From Kappaphycus alvarezii (lineage: Eukaryota; Rhodophyta; Florideophyceae; Gigartinales; Solieriaceae): 64,000 nucleotides of DNA. A program made the translations under genes and the position numbers. Shown here piece by piece: positions 46,943-58,056 of this stretch. The stretch is taken from positions 992,001 through 1,056,000 of the forward strand of contig NADL03000763.1 of the NCBI GenBank assembly GCA_002205965.3, written 5' to 3'. Numbering within the stretch: the stretch's first letter is position 1; each line of letters opens with the position of its first letter. The notes under the pieces were generated by a model. That model was not told where the DNA came from and ran no database searches. It worked only from the letters and a program-made list of their open reading frames with translations.

Positions 46943-48903
46943 ATGCCGACTCGACCAACTTTCCTGCCCCCTTCCCCACTCGCTAAATCAACTCGTCCCC
47001 ATTTCATCTTTACCGAAAATGTAATCCGTCCCCATCGCATCTCTCAAATATCCATTCCTCATCCAACCTTCCGTCTCATCCCCGTAGCATCCACATCCCA
47101 TCCAACACTTTCCCAATCCAAACGACTCTCCAACATGCTCGACTTCAAACGTGATGAAACTCTCTTATTTCAACCATCTTCCCCGCAAACACCCTCCCCC
47201 CAACAAACCAACATAATCTACGCCTATCCAAACGAATATTCCGTCGGCATCTGTTCTCTCGGCTACCAAATCGTATGGGCCACTCTTTCCACACTTCCCA
47301 ACATCCAAGTCACCCGTCTCTTCACAGATGCCATGGAACCACTACCCTGCCAAACTCACATACTCGGCTTTTCCCTCTCCTGGGAACTCGATTACAAAGG
47401 CATCTTCACCCACTTGCGATTCCTCGACATTCCCATCCGCTCCGCCCACCGAAACGACCATCACCCCATTGTCTTTGGCGGCGGCCCAGTTCTCACCGCA
47501 AATCCAGAACCATTCGCCGACTTCTTCGATGTCATCCTGCTTGGTGACGGCGAGCAACTTATCCCAGACTTTATCCAAGCCTTTCACCAACATCGCCACC
47601 GCACCAGGGCCCATCTCCTCGAGTATCTCTCACAAATTCCAGCCATTTACGTCCCGGCCTTGTACAATGTCCAATACCACTCTCCAACAGGTCCGCTCAA
47701 GTCCATTACTCCGAACCTCCTCACTCACCCCTCTCCGCTCGTTATTCCCCCCACAGTCGAAAAGGCAACTTACAGAGGCAATTCCCTGGCCACATCGACT
47801 GTCGTGACCCCTCGCTGCGCATGGGAGAATATCTTCATGGTCGAGGCTGTGCGCAGTTGTCCCGAAATGTGTGCCTTTTGTCTCGCCTCCTATGTGACTC
47901 TTCCCTTTCGCGCAGCATCCATTCATCAGTCACTCATACCTGCCATTGACCGCGCCATGTCCGCCACCAATCGTATCGGCATTCTCGGCGCTAGCGTCAC
48001 CCAACATCCCCATTTTTCAGAGTTTCTGCACGCATTACAGTCTCCAAAATATGATGGGCTTCGTGTCTCACTGTCCTCGGTGAGAACGAATACAATCACT
48101 GAGGAGTTGTGCCGGACCCTTGTCACAAGAGGGTCCAAGTCAGTTACCGTCGCAGTTGAGTCTGGTTCTCAACGTCTTAGAGAAGTGAGTGTGATTCCGA
48201 GCATATGTGCGTGTCGTTTATTTGCTTTTACTAACACTGCGATGGATCTTCCTTTTGTCCCGGATTAACATTTGATTAGATTATCAACAAGAAGCTCGAT
48301 AATGACGACATTATACACGCCGCTGTTCGTGCAGAGGCGGGAGGGCTCTCCAGCATGAAACTTTACGGGATGGCAGGGGTCCCTGGCGAGATCGAGGAAG
48401 ATCACGATGAAACAATTGCCATGTTTCGGCAGCTCAAAAAGGCGGCACCGAGTCTCCGCTTCACATTTGGATGTTCGACGTTTGTAGCAAAGGCTCACAC
48501 TCCGTTCCAATGGTTTGGTTGTGAAAAGAAGGCAGAAAAGTCAATGAAGCGAATAGGAAAAGAACTTGGGAAGTTGGGGGTAGAATTCCGGCCAGAATCT
48601 TACAAATGGTCTGTTGTTCAGTCAATTATTTCTCGCGGGGATCGACGGATATCGCACATACTCCAACTGGTGAGCGAATACGGGGACAGTCTAGGTTGTT
48701 TTCGGCGGGCATTCAAGGAAATGAAGGGAAAGGTTCCGCCCTTGGAACATTACGCGTTTCAAGACTGGCCTATCGACGCGGTGCTTCCGTGGGAGCATAT
48801 CCGAACGTCCATTTCATCCTCTCGAATCATAGACGCGCGGCGAGACTCAGAGCTTCAGTTTCGACCGGACTCGGCCGCTTTTGCGCGAACTCGACTGTTG
48901 TGA
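46943..48903 (+). CDS. Radical-SAM protein with degenerate B12-binding-like N-terminal domain
   Basis: The start is the ATG at 46943; the open frame further upstream has only a TTG. Exon 1 runs 46943-48184, the intron 48185-48279 (GTGAGT...TTAG, 95 bases, phase 0), exon 2 48280-48903: 621 residues. The N-terminal third resembles the B12-binding domain of radical-SAM families (YPNEYSVGICSLGYQ, HILGFSLSWE, VFGGGPVLTANPEPFADFF, ILLGDGE) but lacks the DxHxxG cobalamin motif. The 4Fe-4S site is SCPEMCAFC (Cys306, 310, 313), preceded by VEA and followed by LASYVTLPFR. Downstream come ILGASVTQHPHF and RVSLSSVRTNTI, then VAVESGSQRL of the SAM barrel and, after the intron, LYGMAGVPGE. This looks like a family found in cyanobacteria and plastid-bearing eukaryotes. 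The substrate is unknown. Its 3' end overlaps the convergent zinc-ribbon gene by 57 bases. Confidence 0.9.
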
Positions 48904-49668
48904 GGGTTTTTGACGGTTCTCTTTGGCGCACATAGGGCACCAAGAGGATTTCCTTGCTCCGTCTGCGCGACGACGAATGTTGTTCGGGGCGAGCAGAAAC
49001 TCATGACCACATGCGCATCGCCAACGCAACTTGACATGCTCTGAAATGTACTCTGTACTTAAACATTGACCGCCGCGCATTTTGGCCATCGCATGCATGT
49101 CGTCCATGGAAAGTTTTCTGTTATTTCGGGCACATACTGGACACCATGTACCTGCCTTGATGTTTGAAACGGTGGCTTTCCATACATGGCCGTGTTCGCA
49201 GCGCCAAAAGAGTGGGGTACGGGCGTTGACGTAGTGTGTAGAGACTAGAGAGCCGTTTTTTAATGCGGCAAGGGCGCGGACGTTGCATAGGGTGAGTTTT
49301 TTTCCGCGTTTAGTGGTGGAAATGGCGGTATCAAGCTGGCAGTTGGGACAGACACGACAGGCGGGGGAGCCGAGGACAGTACGAATGATGTGACCTTTGG
49401 CGCAGCGGTAGCGAATGATAGGGGGGGTGGAGGGGGATGAATGTGGATTTTCGTAGGCAAAAGTTAGGTGTTGAAGGTGGCGCTGCAGGGGGGAGGGTTC
49501 TATTTGAGCGCCTTTAGGAATTTGGATACGATGGGGGAAAGGAAAAGGGGTGCCATCTGGTGGGGGGACGGGTGCTGGGGATTTGGAGCAGATGTTGTTA
49601 CGCGGTCTCCGTTTCAGATTGGATGTTGAGGAGAGTGGGGGGAGTTGGACGAATGCGTTGGGGAACAT
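48847..49668 (-). CDS. Triple zinc-ribbon protein of unknown function
   Basis: The start is the ATG at 49668, 56 bases after a TATA-like box. The open frame runs further upstream but only from a TTG. 273 residues, no intron. The first 85 residues are Pro/Ser-rich and may be a targeting or disordered region. Three zinc-binding modules follow: RYRCAKGH with CRVCPNC (about 87-110), WRCEHGHVWKAT with WCPVC (155-180), and WRCACGHEF with WCPMC (216-248). The W-x-C-x-x-x-H-x-[WF] ... W-C-P-x-C layout is that of treble-clef/ribbon repeats in large, poorly characterised proteins, often linked to nucleases. No catalytic domain is present here. The tail is basic and Ser-rich. The 3' end overlaps the radical-SAM gene. 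Confidence 0.85.
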   Translation of the reverse strand: MFPNAFVQLPPLSSTSNLKRRPRNNICSKSPAPVPPPDGTPFPFPHRIQIPKGAQIEPSPLQRHLQHLTFAYENPHSSPSTPPIIRYRCAKGHIIRTVLGSPACRVCPNCQLDTAISTTKRGKKLTLCNVRALAALKNGSLVSTHYVNARTPLFWRCEHGHVWKATVSNIKAGTWCPVCARNNRKLSMDDMHAMAKMRGGQCLSTEYISEHVKLRWRCACGHEFLLAPNNIRRRADGARKSSWCPMCAKENRQKPSQQSSSRKSGRVRSKLKL

Positions 49669-49723
49669 GGAAGGGAGCGACGAAGACGGTCCAAGGCGGG
49701 CACGGCGGCTGAGGTGAAGGAAG

Positions 49724-49729
49724 CTTATA
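49724..49729 (-). promoter_or_regulatory. TATA-like box of the zinc-ribbon gene
   Basis: CTATAAGC on the minus strand, 56 bases before the chosen ATG. The spacing resembles that of the GTP cyclohydrolase I gene. Confidence 0.5.
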
Positions 49730-50270
49730 GAGTTACCGTACTCTACGAGTGGTAAAGAATCTGCAATTCTTAGTTTTACTTCTTGTACAAAACAAAGTTG
49801 TACGCCGCACTTGTCCCAAGCCAAATTGCATTTGAGTGCATTGAGGTCAACTCTCTACAGCAGTGACATTGGCACATAATTCTTTCTTATCATTCATATT
49901 TCTTAGGGTATTTTCAGCGAACTGATTACGTATACGTTAACCTTACTGTATTGACTCTTGCTTTTTAAGTGTTCACTCACCGACCGACTGTTCAGTAAAC
50001 CAACTGGATGGTCAACATTAATCGGTTTGGAACTGACCGGATAGGACACGTGCAGATTGTGCAAAGGTTCGCGATACTGTACTGTGCAACAGCGCCATCG
50101 CTGTAGTCATCCAGATGAAGGCTCTGAGGCGTTCATAGATCCTACGGCGCACCGTTCCGATACCGATGAAGCAGCGGGCGATGATCAGGATGAAAGCAAC
50201 AATAAAGGAAGGTGTAGCATAAGAAGGGGCATCGAGGGAATCAAATGCAATCAGCTAAAAGAAGCTCGCG
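49730..50270. other. Upstream region of the zinc-ribbon gene
   Basis: No gene recognised. One GATACTGTACTGTGCAAC unit lies at about 50072-50089, again upstream of a host gene start. The plus-strand frame 50057-50278 has no motif. Confidence 0.5.
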
Positions 50271-52830
50271 GCGAGTAGGGAAAGCCGGGAATGTTGAGGG
50301 CTCGTAGGGCCACCTTGCGGTCGAGGTAGCGCTTCTTATTCCAGTAGGCGATCTCGGCAGCTCCTCCGACGACGCCCAATTGCGTTGAAGACAAGGGCGT
50401 TGTGGATGGAACTATGCCACTGGAGTCGTGTGAAACCAGAGAGGAAAGATCGGCCTTTTGTCACGACGTAAAGTAGCACCGAGCCGAATGCGATGGGCAG
50501 AATCTTGTCCCATCGGGCTTGGAGTAGCCGGGGCGTGGTAGCAACAATTAAAGGAAGTACCGAATCAGGGACATCGCCAGAAGCGATGCTGTTGACAAGT
50601 TGGGTGAGCCCTTGGAGCCCTGTGACAAAGGTCTTGACGAGCAAATGAAGCTAGCGTGAGGCAGTACAGTGAGGCCCTGCAGTGGAGTACAGTGACACCC
50701 GCCACGCTGCATGGGTTGCGGCAGCCTTAGTGATGCCGGGGGCGGGGGCAGGCTGGAGTCAGAGAGAGGGACTAAAGGTCGAGGACGGGGATGAAGTTCG
50801 GAGCGCTCGTAAAGAGCGCCGGTCGTTGACATCGGCTACAGGAAGGTTGTATATGAGCGTATGGCTTTTCCATAGCGGGCATCGCCGCAGAGAGCGGTGG
50901 GCAGTGGTCTTGACGGGAGGTGAAGAAGGACGGTTTGTCTGAAGAGCTCGTCTAGGATGGGTGATGATTGCTTCAGACCAGAGAGATTTCCATTAGATCC
51001 CAATGTAAGCACGGCGGCGGGGATCATATGGGACGCTAGAAAGGCCCGGTGGATGGAGAAAGTCTCAAGTAAAAGGGCCGCGTTTCGGACGAGCTTGATG
51101 AATAGCAGGACAAAGGACTTCATGCAGAGCCCGGAAATGTCCAGAGAGATGTCAGCTGCTCGATAAGGAGTGCAGACAACGCCGATGGGTAGGGAATGTC
51201 TTCAGATGGGGTGGAGCCGTTGGCGTGCTAGTAATAGGTATTAGTTGGTTGAGGGGCCGAGGCAAGCAGGGGAGGTCCAGGTGGCATCACCAGCCCGGAC
51301 AGGAGCTGGAGCAGGTGGAGGTTTGCAAGGGGAGGCATTAGGGATGTTTGCCATAGCGGCGGCTGGGCCTGGGGCATTGGCCGGGTCCGAAGCGGCGACG
51401 ACAGACAGGTGGCAAGCACTGACACGGTTCTTAGGCAAAAAGGAGGCAAAAGGGGGGGTCCTGGGCGAGGGCGGCTTTCATGTACGAGATGTGAGGGTTG
51501 ACAGTGTGGGTAGGCAGATAAGGGGGGGGTGTGGATGGGGGGATAGAACGGGTCGGGGCGGGTTTGCCAGTTTCGGGGGAGGATGAGGTGCGCGAGGTTG
51601 GCGGGCTGAAGTGCCATGAGCAGCGGTGGGATGGGTATGGTTTTGCGAGGAGGGGTTAGGAATAAGGGTGGCAGAAGGGATGAGACTGGGCCGGTGGGTT
51701 ATTAGGCGATGCGGAGGCGGTCGGTGGGGAAACGGTTGGGATATAGACTGCAGCATGGACAACTGCAGTGGTGGGTTGGCTGACGGCGGCAGCAGGGTGC
51801 GCGGGGGGAACCGGCGGGGTGGGGCGGGGAGAGGCAAGAAAGTCTGCGAGGCCGCGGAAGATTTGGGCAATGGTGCGGTAGAAGAATGAGGGGAGCTTGG
51901 AGAGGAAGGCCGAGTGTTGGAGGCGTGCGGTCTGGTTAACCAGGCAGTGGTGAATTTCTTGGGAAGCATACTGGGTGAGACGCGCCTCGAGCGCAAGAAG
52001 TGGAGCGGTATGTACTGGAGGGCCGGGAAGTGGAGGGAAGCAGCAGAGAGGGCATAGAGAATGAGCCTGTGGACATTGATGACAGCCCAGGGTAGGGGTA
52101 GTGACGTGGACTATGGCTACTCGAACTAGGAGGCTGCAAACGTTTTCGAATCAGGTAAAGAAGATAGGGGGGTCGTAGGATGGAGCGACAGAATTGGAGA
52201 AATAACAGGAGGGATTGGTTCGAGGTGACCGGTGCGGGGATTGCCGGGCAGATCTTCCACATGGACAGGAAGACTGTTTGCATTTGGAGGGCGGTGTGGG
52301 GGTAGGAGCGCTGATAAGAGCCATTATGGGGTGTTGGTCGGACAGGGGGGCGTGCGGAGGTGGGACATGCGGCACCTCCGGAGGGAGACCTCTAGGTTTC
52401 GTAGCACGTGCTGGAGAAGCTGGTACTGACTCTTGAGGCGGAGAAATTGATTATGATGCTTGAGAAAGACGAGCTTGCCACCCTCCGCTGCAACGTCCTA
52501 TGTTTGGGGAGATATCAGCGAGCTCAGTAGCGTCAGCAACCGTCTTGGAGAAGTGCCGTATCTTGCGAGAAGCAAACAAGAGCTGAATGTAATGTCATAA
52601 GGGGTAGACTTGTCAGACAGCGAACCATGAACTGCAATGCCGGGTTGGACGAGAATGTGGGCGGGGCGCGCCAGCCGCCAGGAGGTGAACTTCTTGCTGA
52701 CATGCAAGGGCCCAAGCACATGTCTGACGCGGCGATTCCTTTTGATGTTATACCAGTGCGAAAATTCAGAGCCAGACTTGCAGTTCGTGGATTATTAACT
52801 CGGGGTTCCATCGGGGTAAGGGATTAGAAA
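50271..52830 (-). pseudogene. GC-rich retroelement, N-terminal region and start of reverse transcriptase
   Basis: The minus strand, read 52830 down to 50271, begins with Pro/Ser-rich, gag-like frames. 51996-51478 overlaps a frame with HSAFLSKLPSFFYRTIAQIF. 50644-50336 has LTQLVNSIASGDVPDSVLPL and WDKILPIAFGSVLLYVVTK, the RT entry segment (L-x-N-x-I-x-x-G-x-[VL]-P ... R-P-I-A-x-G-x-x-L-R). After a shift QLGVVGGAAE matches the following QLG-V-x-x-G-x-E block. The palm is missing, so the copy is 3'-truncated near 50270. Short TACAG units near 50662-50692 are the only ones seen inside a mobile fragment. The RT identity is from family patterns; the upstream part is inferred. Confidence 0.5.
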
Positions 52831-52879
52831 ATGTCATCGGCAGAACAAGTCAGCGTCACAGCTAAGAAAAACACATGCG

Positions 52880-54740
52880 CTCAGTAAGGACGAAGCGGTA
52901 TCGATTACATTGCCACCGACAAGTCATCTTCCAAGTGGTCCGATATCAGACATAGTTGACTCATGCAAATTTTGTGATGACAAAAAACCATCTCATCCTC
53001 GTGCAGGATCTGTAAGTTGTGTGGATCATTTCTTTATGGAAATTTTGGATATTTTCACATCATGGACTAAGTTACCAGAAATTCTACTGCTGCTAATGAT
53101 CCCTCCCTGAAAATGGAAAATTGTACTAATTCTTTTGAAACTCTTTTGTTAACACCCTTTTGGGGCCCTAATAGCAATATGGGAGATCAGGCTTGACAAT
53201 GATAAATTTAAGAGATATCTGGAGGAAAAGGGATTTCGTTTCGTCCTACTGGTTCTCGCCGCTACAAAAAATTCTATGGAATCGAAACAAAAGTATTAAA
53301 GGATATTTTCATACTTTTGAAATTATCTGAATCCTATGGAAGTGAGACTGTTCGCGCTGCTCGAATGTTTCAAATATCGACTGATTTATGTGGAAGCGAT
53401 GCTGTCTCTTCATACCATCTCGCCACTAGTCACACCAGACCCATCGATAATACTGGTCCTCAAATTATACCGATTGATTTGAAAAGGGCTCATGATGAGC
53501 TAATTGCCACGAAGCAACTAAATCTTATCCTGAAATCGAAGTCTGTGATCGATATTACGATTAATGTTGGCTATATTGTGGGAATTTTTATGCATCCACC
53601 AAACCAAAAAAGAGGAACGTAGTCATCTCCAAAACCAGTCTTAAAATTCGACAAAAAATCTCTTACCGTTACAATTCCTGGATCTAATGGAAGATTTATT
53701 AATTCGGCAATTGAAGATGTTTGTCACTCGATCTCGTCAAATGAGCTTTCACATCAAATTCAATAAGCGAATGATTTATGGGAAGAATCAATTGGTAGTT
53801 CTGTTGATGAAATTTCAGTAAATTGTGAACAGTCAAGTACTCATGAAATCACGAGTTTATTCGAAAACAATATTGAAGAAAATTTTGATTGCTGTGATTT
53901 TAATCAAACTGAGACAGAAAATGATGAATAAAAACAATGAAAATATTTCAGACTCTACAAATATATTATCCCTTGAACATGCACCCATTGAAACCGGAAA
54001 TAACTTTCTTAAACCTGGAACTTTAATTTATATTCCATTGAACGAAAATGGTGCAGTTGATGCTCACGAAATTGAGTTTTTACCTGGAACAGAATTGAAA
54101 TATTCGGAAAACAAGATCTAGATCTTTATTACAAGAGGTATGGATCTAATGAGTCTTTACTTCATCAAGCATTGGGAATTCCATCTCACATTATTTCAAA
54201 TGCACACAGCACAGAAGAAAACATTTTTCTAAGAACCTTTTCGAAAATCATGTTTGAAAAATTCCTCCGAACGCAAGTGTAATATACAATCACGTTTTGT
54301 ACGAGATTAAAATTCTGGATGATGGAAAATATTATTGCAAGGCACGGATTGCTCCACATGAAAATGAAGATAAAGAGAAAAATAATCTAAAACAGATTCA
54401 GAATCTTGTTTTCCAATGGCAAATATAATTCTTTTATCCATTGCTACAATTTTGAAATAGAATTTATCAAAGGTCGATGTCAAATCAGCACTTTTACAGT
54501 ATGGATCAGCACTTCGCCATGTTTACGTGAGAATTCCTCGAGAACGCACGGAAATTTTATTATTGGTCTGGTTAATTCGAATGCTTAATGGAAGTTTCAT
54601 TCAGATAATACATCTTTTGACCTTGTTTTAAAATCGGGGGTTTATATCCCTCAATTATTTTTTTCTGTTTTCCAAAGGGTCATAATTATTGCCTTTAGTG
54701 AATTTGGTTGATAATACTGTTATCACTGGACCGAAAAAAA
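52880..54740 (+). pseudogene. AT-rich copia polyprotein fragment (integrase end to reverse transcriptase)
   Basis: 53317-53622 (KLSESYGSETVRAARMFQIS and LKRAHDELIATKQLNLI, ending HPPNQKRG) is the integrase C-terminal/linker region of a copia family. From about 54290 the RT appears with HVLYEIKILDDGKYYCKARI and APHENEDK. The region near 54580 (GLVNSNA) resembles AYGLVNANAKW of the same RT, with SGVYIPQLFF beyond it. Many stops and shifts. The base composition is strikingly AT-rich against the GC-rich pieces on both sides. Confidence 0.65.
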
Positions 54741-55011
54741 TGAAGGAGGCATTTGTTCAAGAACCTGGGAAATTTTACAAGCTTGGTAGAATCGTACACA
54801 CTTCCGGATCTTTTTATTTCAATGCAGTTAAAAATTAAAATATCACTATATATATGATACTCCAAACCTTTATTTGATGGATCTGTACCCATGAAAACGA
54901 ACAAAACTTTATCTCGTGTGCATCTCAGCCAACAGCATAATTATGTACAACATTTACAACAACAACAAACAAACGCTTTTATTAGATGTTCACTAAACCG
55001 AGCAGGGACAC

Positions 55012-55480
55012 TCACGCATCAGGTGATGTGAGAGACAAAGCACGGCAAGATACAGCATGGGCCGTCAGCTGGAGAACGAGGGAGGAGAGGGTAGTGACCA
55101 GGCGGTAGTATTCGACGGCAGCGACAGTACCGCGTCTTGTGGAGAATAAGGCGGCGATTTTCCCTGGCACTTGTGGATCAGAGGAGCCCAGTGCCCCGTA
55201 TATGTCAAACCCGAGGGGGAAGAAGTCGGCGTGTATTGTTGCGCAAAGGTCTGCCTAGCGTGCCCTCTTCTAGGTCTCCACAGGGGAAGTGACGCCGCCT
55301 GGGATCTTGCGGGCGTGGGGGATGGCGGCAGCCGTGTACGGACTTGCGGGAAAGACATGTATTGCGCAGGGACGAGGAGATAATTTGTATTTGTTGATAA
55401 AGGTGTCCATCCTGCGACGGTCTTGGGGCGGGAGGTGGTTTTTATATTTTCCAAAGGGTAAGTGGAGTGAAAATTGAAAA
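55012..55480 (-). pseudogene. C-terminal tail of the GC-rich retroelement (second copy)
   Basis: The minus strand to the TGA at 55012-55014 reads TIHADFFPLGFDIYGALGSS then a helical tail (FSTRRGTVAAVEYYRLVTTL ...). FFPLxFDxYGAL is the terminal motif of this retroelement's tail domain. It is 5'-truncated and out of order with the 50.3-52.8 kb fragment, so it is a separate copy. Confidence 0.55.
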
Positions 55481-56036
55481 AATATTGTTTTTACAAGTAT
55501 CGGAAAACTTTTTAATTTGTTTGTATATCGGATACAGTGATGAAAAATTGAGGAACAATGTTTCATCAGATGTCAACAGTTTTTATTTATTTTAAATCAT
55601 CGAAAATAATTTTATCCATTTTCACTGGCCCATGTTTTTTACTGTATTACAAGTGAAGCAACTTTTATGTCTGTCAGTTGAGTTTTAAAGTCTACAGTTA
55701 TAATTACTGGAAATCCATGTTTTCAGCTAATTATGATTTGGATTAATGCCCACCACAACATTATTCCATATTTATTACTGAGCATGAATTTGGTCTACAG
55801 AAAATACTATACTACTGGAATCATCTTTGTAGCTTTTCTACTTTGATCTGCAGTATAAATAGTCTTAGGCTGTTAGAAAAATTTAGCAAGCATTGGGCCA
55901 CCGAACTATCCCCTTCGATCAATAAATATTGGATTTCTTTTTATTATTATTCTCAGCTCTATTCAGGTAATTTTATTATTCATTTATTTGGAATTATGTA
56001 TTTTGGGTCTACGCATTTCATTTAACTTTTAGAGTT
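55481..56036. other. AT-rich spacer, nothing recognised
   Basis: Only random-looking frames; probably leader or LTR-side sequence of the copia gag that follows. Confidence 0.35.
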
Positions 56037-56690
56037 ATGTGTCCAGATAGCCCTGAAATTCCTTCAAGGCCTAAATTTTCATGGGATCTCAGCACGGCTC
56101 CTTGGTCGGATGGGAAAGGACTCAAGAAAACTATTTTGATGCTGTACACAAATGGAAATGTGTCCATAATTTATTACCAGTGTCTAATTCTAATAAGGTT
56201 CCGAAAACAGTATGAGGTCTTGTTTTAAAATCACAATTATATGGAAGAGCTCTTAATATCTGTAAGAAAATTCCAGATTCAGAAATTCAATCTGAAAATG
56301 GTGCATTGGCGATTTCCAACGCTGTTCATAAGGTGGATCCTCTATCATCAATATCTGATACATTTCAAAAATTCCTGGATCTTTTGCACACTACTACTCG
56401 TGGTGGTGATTAGTCTTTCTAAAATTTTGAATCACGGTTTGGTGCTCAAATTGCCCGATTTCATTCATCTACTGGCACTTCGAAATGACCTGAAGCACTG
56501 GTATCATTTCTACTCCTGGAGAACACGACAATTGATTCAAGCCAGCGAGTATCTATTTTGGCTGCTGCATCTCCGAAGCACGGTGAAGAAGTCCATATGG
56601 AGAAAGGAAAAATTTTAGAATTGATCAAATATTCCGAAATATCATCTATTATTCGTGCATGCGATAAACCGTAAAACGTAACCCAAATTT
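56037..56690 (+). pseudogene. copia gag fragment, AT-rich
   Basis: Across two frames the plus strand reads NYFDAVHKWKCVHNLLPVSN, QLYGRALNICKKIPDSEIQS, ALAISNAVHKVDPLSSISDT, RFGAQIARFHSSTGTS and DSSQRVSILAAASPKHG. This pattern is a retrotransposon gag of copia type. It is the same style of decay and AT bias as 52.9-54.7 kb and probably the same family, but gag lies after pol here, so these are two insertions or a rearrangement. Confidence 0.6.
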
Positions 56691-56815
56691 ATGGGAATTC
56701 GCAAAAATATGTTTCTTCACATCAATTAAATATTTCATATGGAGAAAAGAAAAACTTTAAGAAAAAACCCAAGCATAAACTACCCCCAGTGTAGAATGAT
56801 TACAGTATTGTTTCT

Positions 56816-57837
56816 TTGATATTTACAAGTCAAAGCGATCTTTACGGTTCAGCCGCCGCCAGCATCATTGATGCAGCGCCCGCACGGCAGCGGACTTCCG
56901 CATACGCCACACCGCGTGCTCGCGCACTAGCTTCAACCCGCTTCCGCGGCGACCGGTCCTTCCTCCTCCGTCAGGCTGGGGCGTCGCTCCGCTGTTTCGC
57001 CCTGTACATCCCTGGACTTGTCGACCTTTCGGCCCTTGACCCTCCTGCTCTAGCTGCTTAACCCACTAACACTCTAAAACTTCTCAAACGGGTGCAGCGA
57101 GAGGCGCGGGCAAGAGTTAAATGGCACGTAGACGCCTAGGCGACCGCCCCAAACCCGACCGCTCACAGCGACGCCGACGTCCGCCATCGCATCCGTGGCT
57201 TAGCTTTCCGCAGCAGACCCGCTGCGGCCTTTCTCTTCGCCCACCCCACGGCAGCAACGAAGGTGCACACAACTCACTGGCGGACCATGCTCCGCCGTCA
57301 CCTCTGACTGCCAGTGTACGATGACTCGATGCCCCTCAACTGCCACCACTGTGACCGCCCCTTGGACACCCTCAGGGATCACGCCACCGACCTCTGCTGC
57401 CATAATTTCGGCCACTGTCACCGCCATGACTCGCTCTGTTATGCGTTTGCGACACACGTTACGCGCGCCGCGGATCTGGATACTCGGCGCGAGGTTCCGC
57501 TCCTCGTCCCGGGCACTGACCTCCGGCCAGCCGATATCCTCGTATAGCCCCCCCAACCACGGAAGGCACAGCGTCGCGCCCCATTGCGGGTGACATCACG
57601 GTCGTCTCGCCATTCAAGGACGCAGTTCGCAGCAAGGCGACCCAGATTGCCGGTGGTGCTGCTGAAGTGGCGGCCCGCGACAAGGTCACAACTCTGGAGC
57701 GCAACCTCGACCGACCTCTCCCCGCTCCCTCAACTGACCCATCTTCTGCGCAATACACGCCGAACTTCATGTTTCAACCCCTGGCGTTTGATTCCCTGGG
57801 CGCCCCTTCCCCTGGTACCATTGCGATTATCGAGTAG
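56816..57837 (+). pseudogene. C-terminal half of the GC-rich retroelement ORF (third copy)
   Basis: Readable pieces in order: ASLRCFALYIPGLVDLSALD, a helical segment, HTTHWRTMLRRHL, and a zinc-finger-like CHHCDRPLDTLRDHATDLCC with HCHRHD. Then LLVPGTDLRPADILV at 57490-57540. After a shift, DITVVSPFKDAVRSKATQIA and FMFQPLAFDSLGA run to a TAG at 57835-57837. This is the usual C-x-x-C ... D-H-A ... R-H ... R-P-A-D-[IV] ... D-[VI]-T-V-V-x-P order of these RT proteins. Confidence 0.65.
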
Positions 57838-58056
57838 TTGGTTCCGGGCATTGCGTCCAAGTGTCACCCGACACCTGTTTTTATCTGCCACCTTATCTAC
57901 CAGAGACTGAGTTGCACCCTCTGGTCATCACTCGCTCAAGCTATCCTGTCACGAGCCCCGATGCGCATGGACGACGAGGTACATCCGGTTAGATTTTAGC
58001 CGTATAGTTAGGACGTGCGCAGTCCCCAGTAGATACTGAATGCATTAAACTTCTTT
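57838..58056. other. Spacer
   Basis: Probably the 3' tail of the retroelement fragment before it. Nothing else seen. Confidence 0.3.

Noticed and set aside
51245..51996. Gly- and Pro-rich frames on both strands as host genes
   Set aside because: GC-rich low-complexity sequence inside a retroelement fragment; no motif.
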